Below, in pieces: positions 34,354-46,605 of a stretch of 64,000 bases of DNA. This stretch comes from Hedera helix (Eukaryota; Streptophyta; Magnoliopsida; Apiales; Araliaceae): the NCBI GenBank assembly GCA_947179155.2, contig OX359266.1:13530098-13594097 (forward strand), read 5' to 3'. The first letter of the stretch is position 1, and each line of letters starts with the position of its first letter. A program made the position numbers and the translations under genes. Under the pieces are notes generated by a model. The model was not told the DNA's origin. It saw only the letters and a program-made list of their open reading frames with translations, and made no database searches.

Positions 34354-36010
34354 TATTGGTCGAAATCGGAATTATTTATTTATATTTTATTTTACTAGAT
34401 AAGTTCTGATCTCAAATTCGTTTGAATGAATAATGTGCAAGCATACACGGTCAACAAGTAATAAAGTGAAAGTAAAAGCCGATCCCACAAGGAATTAGTT
34501 CTAACGAGTTTCAAATAACGATTGCATCAAGTCGATCTTAATTAAAACAGTTAATTTAATGGAAGAAAGGAAAATAGAAATAATACAAATTAACATTTAA
34601 ACTAGAACGCAATTTAAGATTGGTGAATCTACGAATGCAATTTCTTCCAACATGTCATTTTTATCTCTTAACTCTCTCTTAATTATATGGTAACGACGAA
34701 TTGTCAACTGAGAATACAATAGTACTTATAGGCATCTTTCGATAACCAAATAAGTGTATCCCATCAAAACCTATCCCATTCAACAGAATTCAGACAAGAG
34801 CAACCCAAGCAAGATAGTTCACTATATTACTATGAGAACTAACACAAGCAGGGTTTCTAAGCACAGATTTTCGTATTGGCTACACGCGGCCTGCAAGTAT
34901 ATGTCTATCCTACGTATAAATTATACATTCAATCCGAAGACCAAAAAACATAACACGTGTTAACATATTCAGGCCAAAACTAATAGTCCCTCTTTCGATT
35001 TCATACAAGTTACCAAAGTGATTACAAAACCAAACAATTAGCAATCAGCACAAAACATGATAACCCACTCATATGGCCTTAACCAACGAATGGTCAACCA
35101 AGAATACTATAGTACTTATACGCCTCTGTCGATAGCAATACAAGCATACCTAAGTTTAAATAATCCACTATATTTCTATGAGAATTACAATAAACAAGGG
35201 TTATGAAGCTCAGGTTCTTAACTAGTTACACATGACATATAGGTATATTCCTATCCTATATGCAACTCCCACCATGTAGAATAACACAATCACATGTTAT
35301 CACATTTGGGTCAACACACTACAATCCATTTGTCAATTTCATATACGCGACCAAACTAATTATTAGGCTAAGCAATCAATACATGGAAAACTAAACATGT
35401 TAATCCAATCTATGGTGCCAATTAAGAGAAAGAGAGAGAATCAATTCAAATAACTATTTGTATTCAAAAGCATACTTAGATTCCAATGTAAGAAGAATAA
35501 CCAATATTCATTACATAATCCATAAGAATCACCATATAATGAAATACAAAGACAAATAAAGAGTTAGAAGATACACTTGTTGTCATCTAAGCTCAACCTC
35601 CAAGCTCTATCCATCCATGACTCCATCAATGGATTCCTTAGTTGCTCTTCATCTTCTTCATCAATTTATTCCAAAAATGGAGAGATATGGATCAAGAATT
35701 AAAGGTATGGTGGTTTCCCATGGTGGAAAACCACCTTCCCTCATCTTCTCTCAAGCTCTAGTCTCTCTCTCTCGCCCCAAATGAAAAAGGAATGAAATAT
35801 ATTAACATTAGAGCTAAAAACTGGACTTAAAAGCTGAATCTGTCGACCATGAACAGTATCACCGCCGCAACGGTAGCAGGGGAGCGCTGCGGCCGTTGCG
35901 GCCGTCTTATATAATTTTCTGGGCATAATTTTTAGGCCCCGCGGTGGTGGAATGGAGCGTTACGGCGGTGAAACTTGCTGTTGGATTCTGCATTATACTA
36001 CCGCTGCGGC
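34354..36010 (-). mobile_element. Right (5') LTR of F
   Basis: It aligns with the left LTR but is over 200 bases longer, because a segment of about 390 bases is duplicated: TCAACTGAGAATACAATAGT near 34705 and TCAACCAAGAATACTATAGT near 35095 start the two copies. It ends in a GC-rich cassette (35860-36010) with GCTGCGGCCGTTGCGGCC and GGAGCGTTACGGCGGTG. Confidence 0.75.
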
Positions 36011-36735
36011 ATGAATATAAATTGCTAGCATGAAATGTGTTATCTGTTAGAATTGCTGAGTCTCTGTGCTCACTCTTGTTATGAACTAACAATTTCAGGT
36101 GAAGTATGAGAAGGCCGGAATTTCCGGTAAAGTTAAAGGGTAAGGAATGCTAGATGCGTAGGAAAGCATAAGGAATTTGTTATATGCAATTATGAAATGT
36201 GACAAGTCAATTAGTTAAATATAAACCTATAAATGTATAAGTTAGTTAACGTCTTGGTTTAAATTATGAACTTGGTCGTTAATAAATAGATAAATGTTTT
36301 GTAAATCCGTAGGGATTGATTTGTATGTATGTATGTATTATTCAGAGAAAAGTTGTAATGATGTAAGATTAATGTATTATTGTAAGTCGAGTCTTATATG
36401 TAATGAACTCGCATGTATGAAGCAGGTCTGTGTAAACAGGATGATGTATGAATTATGCATGATGATGGTACTTATAGGTTAAGCTAAGATAAATCAAAAG
36501 ATATATGATTTTGAAATGTAATAGACTAGGTCATAATTTATTTATGTATGATCTTTATTCTAAGATTTAGAATGTGAAGGTTATGATTCTGAGCCAGATA
36601 ATGAAAGTAAAATTTAATAAATAGATTTATGAATGGTTTTATGTTTGAATGATATGGTATTAAGGATAAAGGTTATGTTTTAACGCACAAGATTGCCATT
36701 AACAAATGATGGGATTTCGGGGTCTTTACAGGTTG

Positions 36736-37913
36736 AGCAGTCCAAAAAACAGAGTTTTTAAAAATTTGGTCTAGCGTAGGTGCACCCAAGGTGAGCGTAG
36801 CTGCGCCCTAGCATTCTGTCCAGGAATTTTAGGTTGGGTCGGGTCTAGTCGGGGTTAGTCTAGGTCGAGTCGGGTTTTTCTTTGAAAATTTAAGTAAATT
36901 AAGTATAAAATGAATATTTTAGTGTAGTAAACCAATTTATGGAGTCTATTAGTGACTAATTGGTAGGTAAATGTTTAAATTAAGGTTGTATAAAGAACGC
37001 GAAGAATTAACATAAGACAGATAAACTTATCAGGCAAGTTTTTCAAAACTTGTTGTTTGTGCATTGTTATGCTACAATGTGATATTAAACTGTTGATATG
37101 AAGATATATTGAGGTTATTTCTGTTTTTTGAAATTCATGAGTGCGATTATTTTTGAAGAATTTAAGAAGGTTGAAATATGATTACATGTGAAGTATGTAC
37201 AAACTGTGAAGCATGCTTTGATATAAGTTATGAAGCATGATCTAAATGTGATGTTTAAAAACTGAGAAGCACGTATAAAATGTCATACATGGATATATGG
37301 CTAAGCATGCATGATGCATTAACTATTTGTTATGTGTTAAACTGTTAAATTTGCTGAGCCAGCGTGCTCACCCTTGCTTTAAAAAGAACATTTTTAGAGA
37401 AGCTCGAGATAATATGGAGGTGCGGGTAAAGGCAAAGAAAAAGCAACATATACTGAATTGTAGTGTCCGTCGTTTAAGTTTTGTAGGAAAACTCTATCGT
37501 TAGAAGTGATTATTAATGTGTGGTAACCTTGTTATGGTAATTATATCTTGTAATGGAAAAAGTTAGAAAGCTTGTAATGTTAATATAACTTTCAGCTAAG
37601 TTTGACGGGACGTTATTGTTTGACGAACTCGAATAAATGAGAGAAAATGTTTATAGTCAAGATGACTTAAAGTTAATTAGTTAGTGGTATGTACTCATAC
37701 TTATTGTAATACACATAGTCATGATTCATATGATCTAAGTTGTATAAAATTTACGTAAATATTTTGATTAAGGGATAAAGATGTTGTAAAATGATTAACA
37801 ATAATCGAGTTTTATTAATTATGTATCAAGTAATGTTATAAAGATTAAGATTGAGGATGTATCGTGACGCACTGAACCCGAGGTCTAAAGGACCCAAATT
37901 TTGGGGTGTCACC
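36736..37913 (+). mobile_element. 3' LTR of D (D2), second part
   Basis: It resumes after E1 with AGCAGTCCAAAAAACAGAG, matching D1 at 14788. It has the block TTGCTGAGCCAGCGTGCTCA ending at 37370, and the acceptor at 37397 is TAG rather than CAG. The last base of the LTR appears changed from A to C. Confidence 0.85.
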
Positions 37914-38160
37914 CCTGTTGCCAAGTCAACTCGCCTGAACTAGTCAAATGACCCACGCGCATAGCGCACATGCTCCAAATCTATTGAACACAAAACATCG
38001 TCGTTCCGCCTCACACGCTACCTATCAACCATTCGCGCAATGCATGGACGGTTATGCATTGCCATACTGCTTAAACGATGTAGTATGCCTGAAGTTGCTG
38101 ACCACCTCCATACGCGCATGGTGCTGGAACACCTTCATGCAATAATTAAAAATTTGCCAC
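37914..38160 (-). mobile_element. LTR of G, middle piece with GC cassette
   Basis: Between D and H, this piece continues the interrupted G LTR. It is GC-rich and holds ACGCGCATAGCGCA, TCGCGCAATGCATGG and CCATACGCGCATGG (38108-38121), the same theme as the cassettes of families A and C. The open frame at 37948-38145 is only a by-product of this composition. Confidence 0.6.
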
Positions 38161-38564
38161 TGTAACACCCCGAGAAGTCCCTTACTTGCTACAGGCGACC
38201 TTGCGCGTTAATGTACATCATTCATATAAAATCCACAGTATTATATAATACAATGCTGCTAAAAACTCAATAAATTCAAAATTTTTATAACGTCTTTATT
38301 CTCTTTGATCATTTTGCATTAGAATCGCAATCTTCACAATTTCTTATTGCATCTCCATATCATACATGATATGAATTCCTTATATTACAAACATTATGAG
38401 TATCAAAACACTCAAGACACCCACTAAATATTACATTACTACATAGCCATCTTTACATGTCCAATTTGACTCATAACTACAACAATCATTTAGACTTTTG
38501 GTGAAAGTAATACGCATTCCTGTTACTTGGTCTTTATCGAAAACTTTGGATATCTCGCATTTAT

Positions 38565-40474
38565 CTGAAAGTGTTAGTTTTATAGCTAGAGTGAGCACGA
38601 CAACTCAACAAGTATAATAATTTAACATATAACACATTGTTCATGCATTATGCGTGCTTAACAATATATTCATGTATAACATTGTATATATGCTTTTCTT
38701 GCCTCATGCATTGCTTTTTTATTTATGCATCATGCTTCCCATAATTCGCATTTATATATGCTTCATACCAATCATGCATTATACTTAACACATGTCATGC
38801 AACCCAATTTCAACAGTTAAACTAATATCAACAAATTCATATCAATAATTTGTATCCCATGAATGCACAAAGGCACATCAACACATATTAACACATAACA
38901 ATAATTTACAGTTAATATCAATGTACACATATAATAAGTACACACATAATAGTTTTTACATATAGCAACAAGTCTTGAAAATTTTGTTTGGTAAGCTTAT
39001 CCGTCTTGCGCTAATTTTGCGTCTGTCGATGAACATACAATTATGTATAAGATTGACATAATCATTAGTTATAATGACTATTAATTAGTCTCAATTTAAG
39101 ACCCTGACTTTAATTTATTAACTTTTAAAATGTCCGACAAACGAACTTTTGACATCTGGACAAAACCCTAGCCAAACCATAATTTGGACATATCGGGTAT
39201 GCTTATCCAACTTACTCCAATACAACACGTTCTTCGTACGACCTACATTAAATAAGTTGATCTAATAATTAGTCATTAATGGACTTTTTACCTTGGTTTA
39301 ATTCAATTAAACTTTCTTCTTTTACATACCTTAATGTTTCAGACAGTTAATAACGTACCAAATATTTTAAAATATTATCTACCTTTAATAATAGTCAACC
39401 ACATTTCAATATTATTAATCATTTAATAATATTTTAATTCTTTACTAATATTATTAATTATTTAATAATATTTTAATTATTTACTAATATTATTAATTAT
39501 TCAATAACATTTTAATCATGCTAATATTATTAACCATTTAATAATATTTTAATCCTTTACTAATATTATTAACCATTTAATAACATTTTAATGATTTACT
39601 AGTATTATTAACCATTTAATAATATTTTAATGACTTACTAATATTATTAATTATTTAATAACATTTTAATCACTTACTAATATTATTAACTATTTAATAA
39701 TATTTTAATTCTTTAATAATATTATTAATCATTTAATAATATTTTAGTCATTTTTTAACATTATTAATTATTTAATAATATTTTAATTATTTACTAATAT
39801 TATTAATCATTTAATAACATTTTAATCATTTTCTAATATTATTAATTATTTAATAATATTTTATTCATTTTTCTAATATTATTAACTATTTAATAATATT
39901 TTATTTATTTTCTAATATTATTAATTATTTAATAATATTTTAAAATCTTCAAACAATACAAATAAGATTGAACTTGACCAAAATTCTTAAGGTCTAGTTT
40001 ACAAATATACTTGACCATAATGTCATTATAAGCTCATTCTAACATATTTTTCCAAAACACAACATTACCACAATAATAACTAGGATTTTTACCAAAACAT
40101 ATCATAGTTTGAATCAAAATCCATATGAACTCATCTAGGCTTTATTTTTATTTATATCAAAATAGTTCATTTATGAACTTGTAGATCTATGAGATACACC
40201 CATAGATCAATAAAACATAACAATAAAATGCAATGCTTACATGAAAACCCAAAACTCAAAACTAGGTTTTCTTTAACAAAAATCAATTTTTGATTACTTA
40301 GCTCATCTTTCATCAACAAGTGATCTAAACACAAAATCACCAACTTAACCTTCTTATATCATTGGAATAACCATGTTCTACTATTAAAACATCATTCTTT
40401 ATCAACAAAACATACATAAATCTATATTAGCCAACACAATAAAAGATTTTTAGGGTTTTAAGATACTTTTAAAC
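38565..40474 (-). other. Inferred LTR intron of H
   Basis: On the minus strand the donor reads CTATAAAG|GTTTAAAAG and the acceptor CACTTTCAG|ATAAATGC. The block CTTGTTGAGTTGTCGTGCTC lies at 38592-38611, its pairing arms TGAGT and GCTCA. A 40-base tandem array occupies a third of the intron. Confidence 0.5.
39390..39955. repeat. 40-base tandem array in H
   Basis: About fourteen units of TTTACTAATATTATTAACCA followed by TTTAATAATATTTTAATC. Within each unit AATATTATTAA pairs with TTAATAATATT, so the whole array can form successive hairpins. Confidence 0.9.
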
Positions 40475-42385
40475 CTTTATAGCATTCTCTTCTTAAAGAA
40501 TGGAGGATCTATCTTTGATCATCTTCCTCAATCCTTGCTAGATCCGACCATGGTTAGATCTATCTTCCAAGCTTTCTTCTTATTCTTCTCTTCCTTTTTC
40601 TCTCTAGAGTTCTTCTTCTATTTTCTTTCTCTCTAGCTTTCTCTAGCACTTATGAGTTAAATAAATGAAATGTAGAGAGTGTAAGTATGTTAAAGGGTTA
40701 CTTAGCTAAAATGTATACATATAGAAGTTATAAGTATACAAAATAACCACCTCCCCCATTCTCCCACATAAGCTACTCTTACTGTGACACCCCAGGATTT
40801 TATAAGAGTTTCAAATGAGGATTATGATTAATTAAGTAAAGGTTATGTGATAAAACCTAGATTTGAAGGATAGAGTATAATGATAAGTGATTAATGTGAA
40901 TTGTTATATGAGCAATGTGATATAAATGACCTGTGTGGTTGAAATAGTAAGAAGGACTCTTGATTTGAATAAGGGTCTATAAAATGTTTAAGGATCAGTT
41001 AGCTATTTAAAGTGCATGAGTGACTTGATGTACGAAGGAATAATAATGAGTATGAAATTCGACGATTAAATGATAATATTGCGGATTTAAGATGAATGAG
41101 TGATGGTAATACCCACAATAGGGTTGTTTGAAAAGAATTAGGGTAAGGTACAGTGATGTGTCAGCAGGGAATGAATGAATATGTGTATATGTATATATTT
41201 GAGCAAATAGAGAAAGAAAAGTTACAAATAGAGAATAAAGGAAATGGGTAAGGTATATTAGAATTGATGCATTAGTTATGAATATTGACAGCAAATTAAT
41301 GAATAGGCCTGGAGAGGCGAGAATATGAAAATTACAAGTTAAGGTATGTAGGTATGTGCAGAAAGGAAGAAATAGTTTGAGCTAACTGGCATATTAGGAA
41401 TGAACGGAATATTAAAGGAATGATATATGCATATTTGAAAGCTATCATGAAATTGATGTTAATTGATTGTTATAAGATTATCGTTATTACGATTCGTAGG
41501 TACAAAATGTAATACCCCACGAATGAATAGAAATCATGTTGGATGTAATTAAGATGCAAAGTTGGTTTATGTATGTGAAGTAAATAAGCGAAAGGACGTA
41601 AAGATCGTAAAATGACATTATGAGATTAAAAGGATAAATGACGATGAATTTTGGTAATCCGGTTGAGGTTCGCTTTTTGAGAAAGCGGTTTATGGAAAAC
41701 GGTTCGTATGAAATGAGGAATGTATTTTATGGTTAAAAGAAGGGTATATAATTAAATTGCGATTAAATGACTAATTAAGTCATAAAATGAGACTATGTGA
41801 ACGTAGCACAACGGGAAACGAGTGACCTAATCGGTGGATCGAAAGAAGAATCAATTGAAACGAGCATGAAATGGATTTATGGGGGAAATGTATGAAAGTT
41901 TATCTAAGTATGGGAAGTGGAATAAAAATAAAGTTCTATCAAAAGTGGCAAAAGATCAAAATGCCCCCAACAATTTATGTAATGACCATTGAGTCCAAAA
42001 AGGTAAAATAACCAACATACCCTTGGTAAATTGAGTAATGACCTATGTGTCCCTAGTGATGAAACGTCAAAAATGTCCTTGACCTAATATGTGAAATGAC
42101 TAAAATGCCCTCGGAGGAGTTAACTATGGTTATTTACTTAGCTAAGCCTAGTTAAGCCTTATTTAAAAATTTTCAAAGCAAGCAAGACTTGGTCATTCTT
42201 GTAGTTTGTTGGAAAAGAAGAGGGATAACAACCCTAAGAGAGAAAGAGTGAGAAGCCATTGAAGAATGGAAGAAAAGCTTGAAATCCATGGGCTAGAGAG
42301 CTTAAATGATCAAGAAGCAAGAGGGAAAAATGAAGTACTCATCAAGGGGATGCTATTTATGTAAATAAGTTGGCCATACAAGAAG

Positions 42386-44273
42386 GTATAAGCATGTTTA
42401 AGTTAGTAAACTTATCATTTTTTTTGTTTTAGTTTATGAATAAGAATGGACATGCATATATCTTTAGGGTACATGGCTTAATTTTGTAAGTTATGTAAGT
42501 TACATTCTTTATGTGTGATTAATCATGAAAGCCTAAGTTCCAAAGTGGTAAAACAAAGATGATATGCTATTCAAGTTCATATTTAAGGCTAAAAATCATG
42601 CTTTAAGATTTTATTATGTGTAATAAGTTGATGGTTTTGATGAAAACCTAGTTTGAAGAATTGAACATGTTGGATTCATGCATATTAAATAGGTGGATAG
42701 CATATAAGATGCTTTGATAGTTGAGATGTATGATTTGGTATGAAAAGTTTGAATATTAAGCTATATTTCTTATGTAAATCAATTTGTAATCAGTAAAGTG
42801 CATTAGAATGTGCAGTTATAAGATATGTGAACTTATAAAGTCGTTAAATGGGTATATGGTTGCCTATGTGGTGTTGAGATAATAAGATATCAACATGAGT
42901 TTAAGTTTGAATTTGAAAAGTTAGCAAAAGTTGACAAAAGGCCGTCAAAGTGTACTTTTGGCAATTTTAAGAATTTGAAGGTGAAATAAAGTGAAATGAG
43001 TCATTTTCATGTTATTACACGTGTTTAAGTTAATTTGGAAATCAACGAATAGAAATTTGAGCAAAGAGGCGATTCGAATGATCTAAATTGATCGTTTCGA
43101 CTCGAAATGGATTTTAATGGACAAATATCGCCTCGTGTGAAATTTTATGGTTTTGAAAGCTTGGACATGTCAATTGTGACTTAAGTGAACTATGTTAAGT
43201 GTTAGAATTGAGTTTTAAAGCTTATGGCCAAAAATCACAAAGTTGGTAAAAAGTTGAAAATTTTTCTAAGTGTTGGAAATGAGTTGAACAGCCCTCCTAC
43301 GAGCTAGTTTTGCACTGATTTTGAGAAGTCGAATGTGGCAAGTAAATTTTTTTGTAAAATACTATGTAGTAATACCTAGCATTGTGCCAAATTTGGACTT
43401 AATTGGATTTGTGGTTAAGGAATTAAAAATCACAAAAGCAGCAGAGAAAATCAAGGAATTCTGCACCAGAGCACTGCGCTAGGGCGCAATGTTTGTGCCT
43501 AACACTGCGTTGGGGCGCAGTGTTACTGTTCCCAGCCGAGAGCTTTTCACGGCTAGCGAGATTGGAAGGAGAAAACACTGCACTGGGGTGCAGTGTTCTG
43601 AAACTTAAAATTTTTTAAGGGTCCAAATTGTGACGTTTCGACATGGAATGATAGAAATTGTGTTATAGAAATGCTAGAATTGATTATAATGGTTAAATTA
43701 AAGGGTGTTAAGGTATAATAATATGATGAATGACATAATATAGCATGCTTAAAGCTAAGCCAAAGTGTGTTTTTGGTTATGAGAAATGTCAAAAGCAAGC
43801 TAGGATGTATTATTAACCTACATAATGTATAATACATCATATGTGAAATGATTAGAGACGAATGGTTGTATAATTATGAGATAAGTTTGATGAGTTATAT
43901 TAAGTTTTATGATCATATATTGATGTATAAGTTATGCATTGACAGATGGTGCTCAATGTAGTGAACCGATGCGAGGAAAGATAGAAAGGCCAAATGAGAC
44001 AGTACATGTTAAGTTAAATAAAAGCGTACAGGCAAGTATTTCAGACTTAAGTATAATAATTGTTCTACGTAAACTATGTGGTAGTAAATAACTTGAAATG
44101 TGCCTTGTGTGCAACTATGTGAGTAAATTGTTATACGAAATACGTGACATTCAAGAATAACATAGTAAAGTAAGGGATGCATGACGCATTGATATAAACT
44201 GTAAGCATGAAAATTGTTATCTGACTTACTTGCTGAGCTTTATGCTCATTCTTGCTATGAACTAACATTTCAG
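42386..44273 (+). other. Inferred LTR intron of E2
   Basis: The donor reads ACAAGAAG|GTATAAGC and the acceptor ACATTTCAG|GTAAAATAC. The block CTTGCTGAGCTTTATGCTCA ends at 44248, 25 bases before the acceptor. Confidence 0.55.
43460..43600. repeat. Hairpin cassette of E2
   Basis: AACACTGCG (43501-43509) pairs with CGCAGTGTT (43516-43524), and AACACTGCA (43574-43582) pairs with TGCAGTGTT (43589-43597); both loops end in TGGGG. A third copy at 43472-43491 has one mismatch. The terminal pair differs but is complementary in each copy. A fourth hairpin, AGCCG with CGGCT, lies at about 43534-43554. Confidence 0.8.
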
Positions 44274-45181
44274 GTAAAATACGAGAAGGCCGGAGGTTTC
44301 GGTGAAACTAAGGTAAAGAATATGGATACATGGAGATGAGTGATGAAATTTGTTATATATAAATTTGTATAGATGCAAGATGTGTAATAGTTTGGTTTAA
44401 ATGTTAAACCTAGACAATAGAAATAGATGTATGGTTTGTAAATCCATATAGTTAAACGTGAATGTATGTATTATTTGAGGTAAATGATGTAATGAGATAT
44501 ATGAATGTAATATTATTATAAGTCGAGTCTGATATATACTCGAACTCGCATATATGGTAAATATGCATGGATTAAGTTATGTACGTGTACAGATGTATAT
44601 GAACGGGATCAGATGCAGAACATGTATATTTAGACAGGGCCATATATAAATGAATAGTTAATGGCGAAATTTTATTTATAGGTTATGTAAATCATAAAAT
44701 ATATATATGATGATGAAATAGTAATAGACTAGGTCACAATTAAATAATGTTTGACCAAAGTTCTAAGAAAGGGTAAGTGAACGTTACGATCCTGAGACAG
44801 GTAAGGCATATAAGATAAAATAAAATAAAAAAATATGGACCGCTTTATGGTCAACTCAATGGTTTTAAAAGTTAAATGTTAAGTTTTAACGCACGAGATC
44901 GCTGTGTAAGTTGCATAATGAATTTAAATTATGGTTTAAAGCTAATGTTTATGAGATCCAGACATAGTTTGATAGAATTAAGAAATGTTGGGATTTCGGT
45001 GCATTACACTTTCACTTAGCCACCTACTATGTCACTTCTCTTTTGCTTCTAACCAAGCTATAAAGCTTCCAAGGGAAGCTAAATAAGCCAAAAAAGTCCA
45101 TCATCTCTCCTCATATATGCCTAGCCAAATTTTGGGCCCCACAAGCCCAAAAAATTCCATTAATTTTCTTTTTCTTTTATT

Positions 45182-45185
<4 letters not shown>

Positions 45186-45224
<39 letters not shown>
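45186..45224. repeat. (TA)n microsatellite
   Basis: About twenty TA repeats in the H U3. It creates an IYIY open frame that is not a gene. Confidence 0.9.
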
Positions 45225-45226
<2 letters not shown>

Positions 45227-46209
45227 ACCAATTGGGCTAGGGTTTAGGCTTAATTTACTAAATCAACGGGGCTTAGAAATTAAATCCCACCATTGGGCTT
45301 CTCTAAATTTTCGTTGGGCTTGCTACATCATTTCATTGAGCTCATAATTTATTTCAAGTTGGATTTCTAATTTAATTCATTTAGGACTCCCAATAATTTA
45401 TTCATTTGGGCTCATTCATTTCATTTGATTGGGCTCAACATTAATTTCATTTGGGCTACATGTATCTTCATTTAATTTACTAACACTTAGGTTAGCATTT
45501 AATTCTTTCTAGTAGTTCACATTGGCCACTAGTTTAATTCTCTTGGACATATTTACCATCTACTAGCAAGTCACTTAGGGCTACTAGTTTAAATCCTCTA
45601 AGTTACCACATTTGGCTAGTAATTAATTCCATTGTCGAACTTTTTTATATTTACATTGGGGCTTAAATAAATTTAGGTTGGGTCAACTAACACAAACTAC
45701 AACAAATTTGGCCCTAAACAAATACCATTTTTTTTAAGGTTTGGTCCAATTACTAAAATTTTACCCCAAGCGCAAACTTGTCAATACTCCTCACCAACCA
45801 AGGGTAAAATGGTCTTTAGGTGATTATTAGGATATCAAAGTTATTACAAAAATACTCTATTGTAAAATGGTCATCTCTCATTTTCTCTAGACTTTCCTTT
45901 TATGAAAACTTTCAATTTATGAAAAGTTCCCGACTCGCATTTCATTCCGTATTCAAAATGAGTGATTTTGTATTTACACATTGTATAAATACCTAGCTTT
46001 TAACATGCCACAATATATTCATATTAATCGACTCTAGGTTTTAATTCGAATAGCTCATGATTACTCACATTTAATTCCTAACACATAAATTAGGTTAAAT
46101 GTTTACTCATTTCTCCTACACACTTCTTTCTTCCAATCTAGGTTTTACCTTTAACCTTTAATCGTGTTCAATTCCCTTTTCAAACCTCATAAATATCCAG
46201 GATATTATA

Positions 46210-46556
46210 GCCACCATGCTGCATAATTATCGAAATGCCACTCAGAGCTGATAATTTACTATTCTGCCATTGAACTTTTACAAGAATTACAGATTTGCCA
46301 TCGAGGATTGTTTTTCCTACAAAATTAAATATAAACTAAATAAAAATAAAAATAATGCTTAATAATAAATAAAACACCTAAATTACTAAAAATACTTAAA
46401 ATCTCGCAAATAATTAAGCCTAAAAATATTCAATAATTAACTATAAAATCTAATTATCAAATATCCCAAAATTTAACTATTTCCAAACCCTCAAGCAAAA
46501 CAAAAAATAAAAGCTAAGACCCTACTAAATAAACCAAGAAATAACATGTATGGGTG

Positions 46557-46560
<4 letters not shown>
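46210..46560 (-). mobile_element. End of the G LTR and adjoining Athila-like sequence
   Basis: The first 14 bases to CATGCTGCA (46223) can be the end of the G LTR. What follows has three box-like words (ATTATCGAAATGCCAC, AATTTACTATTCTGCC, AATTACAGATTTGCC), TTTTTCCTACAA, an A-rich stretch, and CCAAACCCTCAAGCAAAAC near 46484. The order resembles the 3' end of the F interior (32600-32890). If so, the LTR here has a 5' interior on one side and a 3' interior on the other. Assignment is tentative. Confidence 0.35.

Positions 46561-46601
<41 letters not shown>
46561..46601. repeat. (AT)n microsatellite
   Basis: About twenty AT repeats at the right edge of the Athila-like remnant. Confidence 0.9.

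Positions 46602-46605
<4 letters not shown>

Larger units (their letters stand above)
25428..36010 (-). mobile_element. Element F: non-coding Athila/Tat-like retrotransposon
   Basis: Two related LTRs (25428-26802 plus 32532-32595, and 34354-36010) enclose 1.76 kb without coding potential. The primer site beside the right LTR sets the minus orientation. The interior shares with G the 3' signatures at 34145-34183 and 33964-33996 and a block with GACGAGTTGTGTCTCGTGAG. The flanks are ATGAC on the left and ATGAA on the right, only a near-duplication, so the exact right end is uncertain by about one base. Confidence 0.7.
23602..36098 (+). other. Inferred LTR intron of E1, interrupted by F
   Basis: The donor reads CATAAAG|GTTTAAAAG, the same as in H, and the acceptor AACAATTTCAG|GTGAAG. 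The block GCTGAGTCTCTGTGCTCACT at 36055-36074 lies about 26 bases before the acceptor. Element F is inserted within this intron. Confidence 0.5.
21940..36730 (+). mobile_element. Solo LTR E1 (family E) with nested elements
   Basis: It begins TGTGACATCCCAAATTTTG and ends TTCGGGGTCTTTACA, flanked by perfect GGTTG duplications at 21935-21939 and 36731-36735. After removal of F the two parts (21940-25427 and 36011-36730) total about 4.21 kb, matching E2 (4.23 kb). It lies inside the inferred intron of D2. It holds iterated boxes at 23165-23345, a leader, an intron with a palindrome cassette, and a 630-base terminal exon. Confidence 0.85.
11639..37913 (+). mobile_element. Element D: non-coding LTR retrotransposon (LARD-like)
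   Basis: Two related LTRs (11639-15971 and 18345-21939 plus 36736-37913) flank a 2.4 kb interior with no open frame. A degenerate initiator-Met primer site follows the 5' LTR, and a purine tract precedes the 3' LTR. The flanks are CCTAT at 11634-11638 and CCTGT at 37914-37918, a duplication with one change. It fits a large retrotransposon derivative: a non-autonomous element with long LTRs that would depend on proteins of a relative such as M. Element E1 and everything nested within it sits in the 3' LTR. Confidence 0.85.
40783..45008 (+). mobile_element. Solo LTR E2 (family E)
   Basis: It begins TGTGACACCCCAGGATTTTA and ends ATTTCGGTGCATTACA. The flanks are CTTAC and CTTTC, a duplication with one change. 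It aligns with E1 through most of its length, for example the CACGTGT and ATCGTTTCGAC region near 43020-43110. It holds ATGCCC-like boxes at 41945-42125, a donor at 42385/42386, a cassette of hairpins, and an acceptor at 44273. It interrupts H. Confidence 0.85.
38161..46209 (-). mobile_element. Solo LTR H, interrupted by E2
   Basis: It begins TGTAACACCCCGAGAAGTCC and ends AATATCCAGGATATTATA, with perfect GCCAC duplications on both sides. The minus-strand start is like that of D (TGTAATATCCCGAATATT). On the minus strand the donor lies at 40475/40474 and the acceptor at 38565. Without E2 it is about 3.82 kb. Confidence 0.85.

Noticed and set aside
45117..45347. Frame with a long IY repeat
   Set aside because: It is produced by the (TA)n microsatellite in H.
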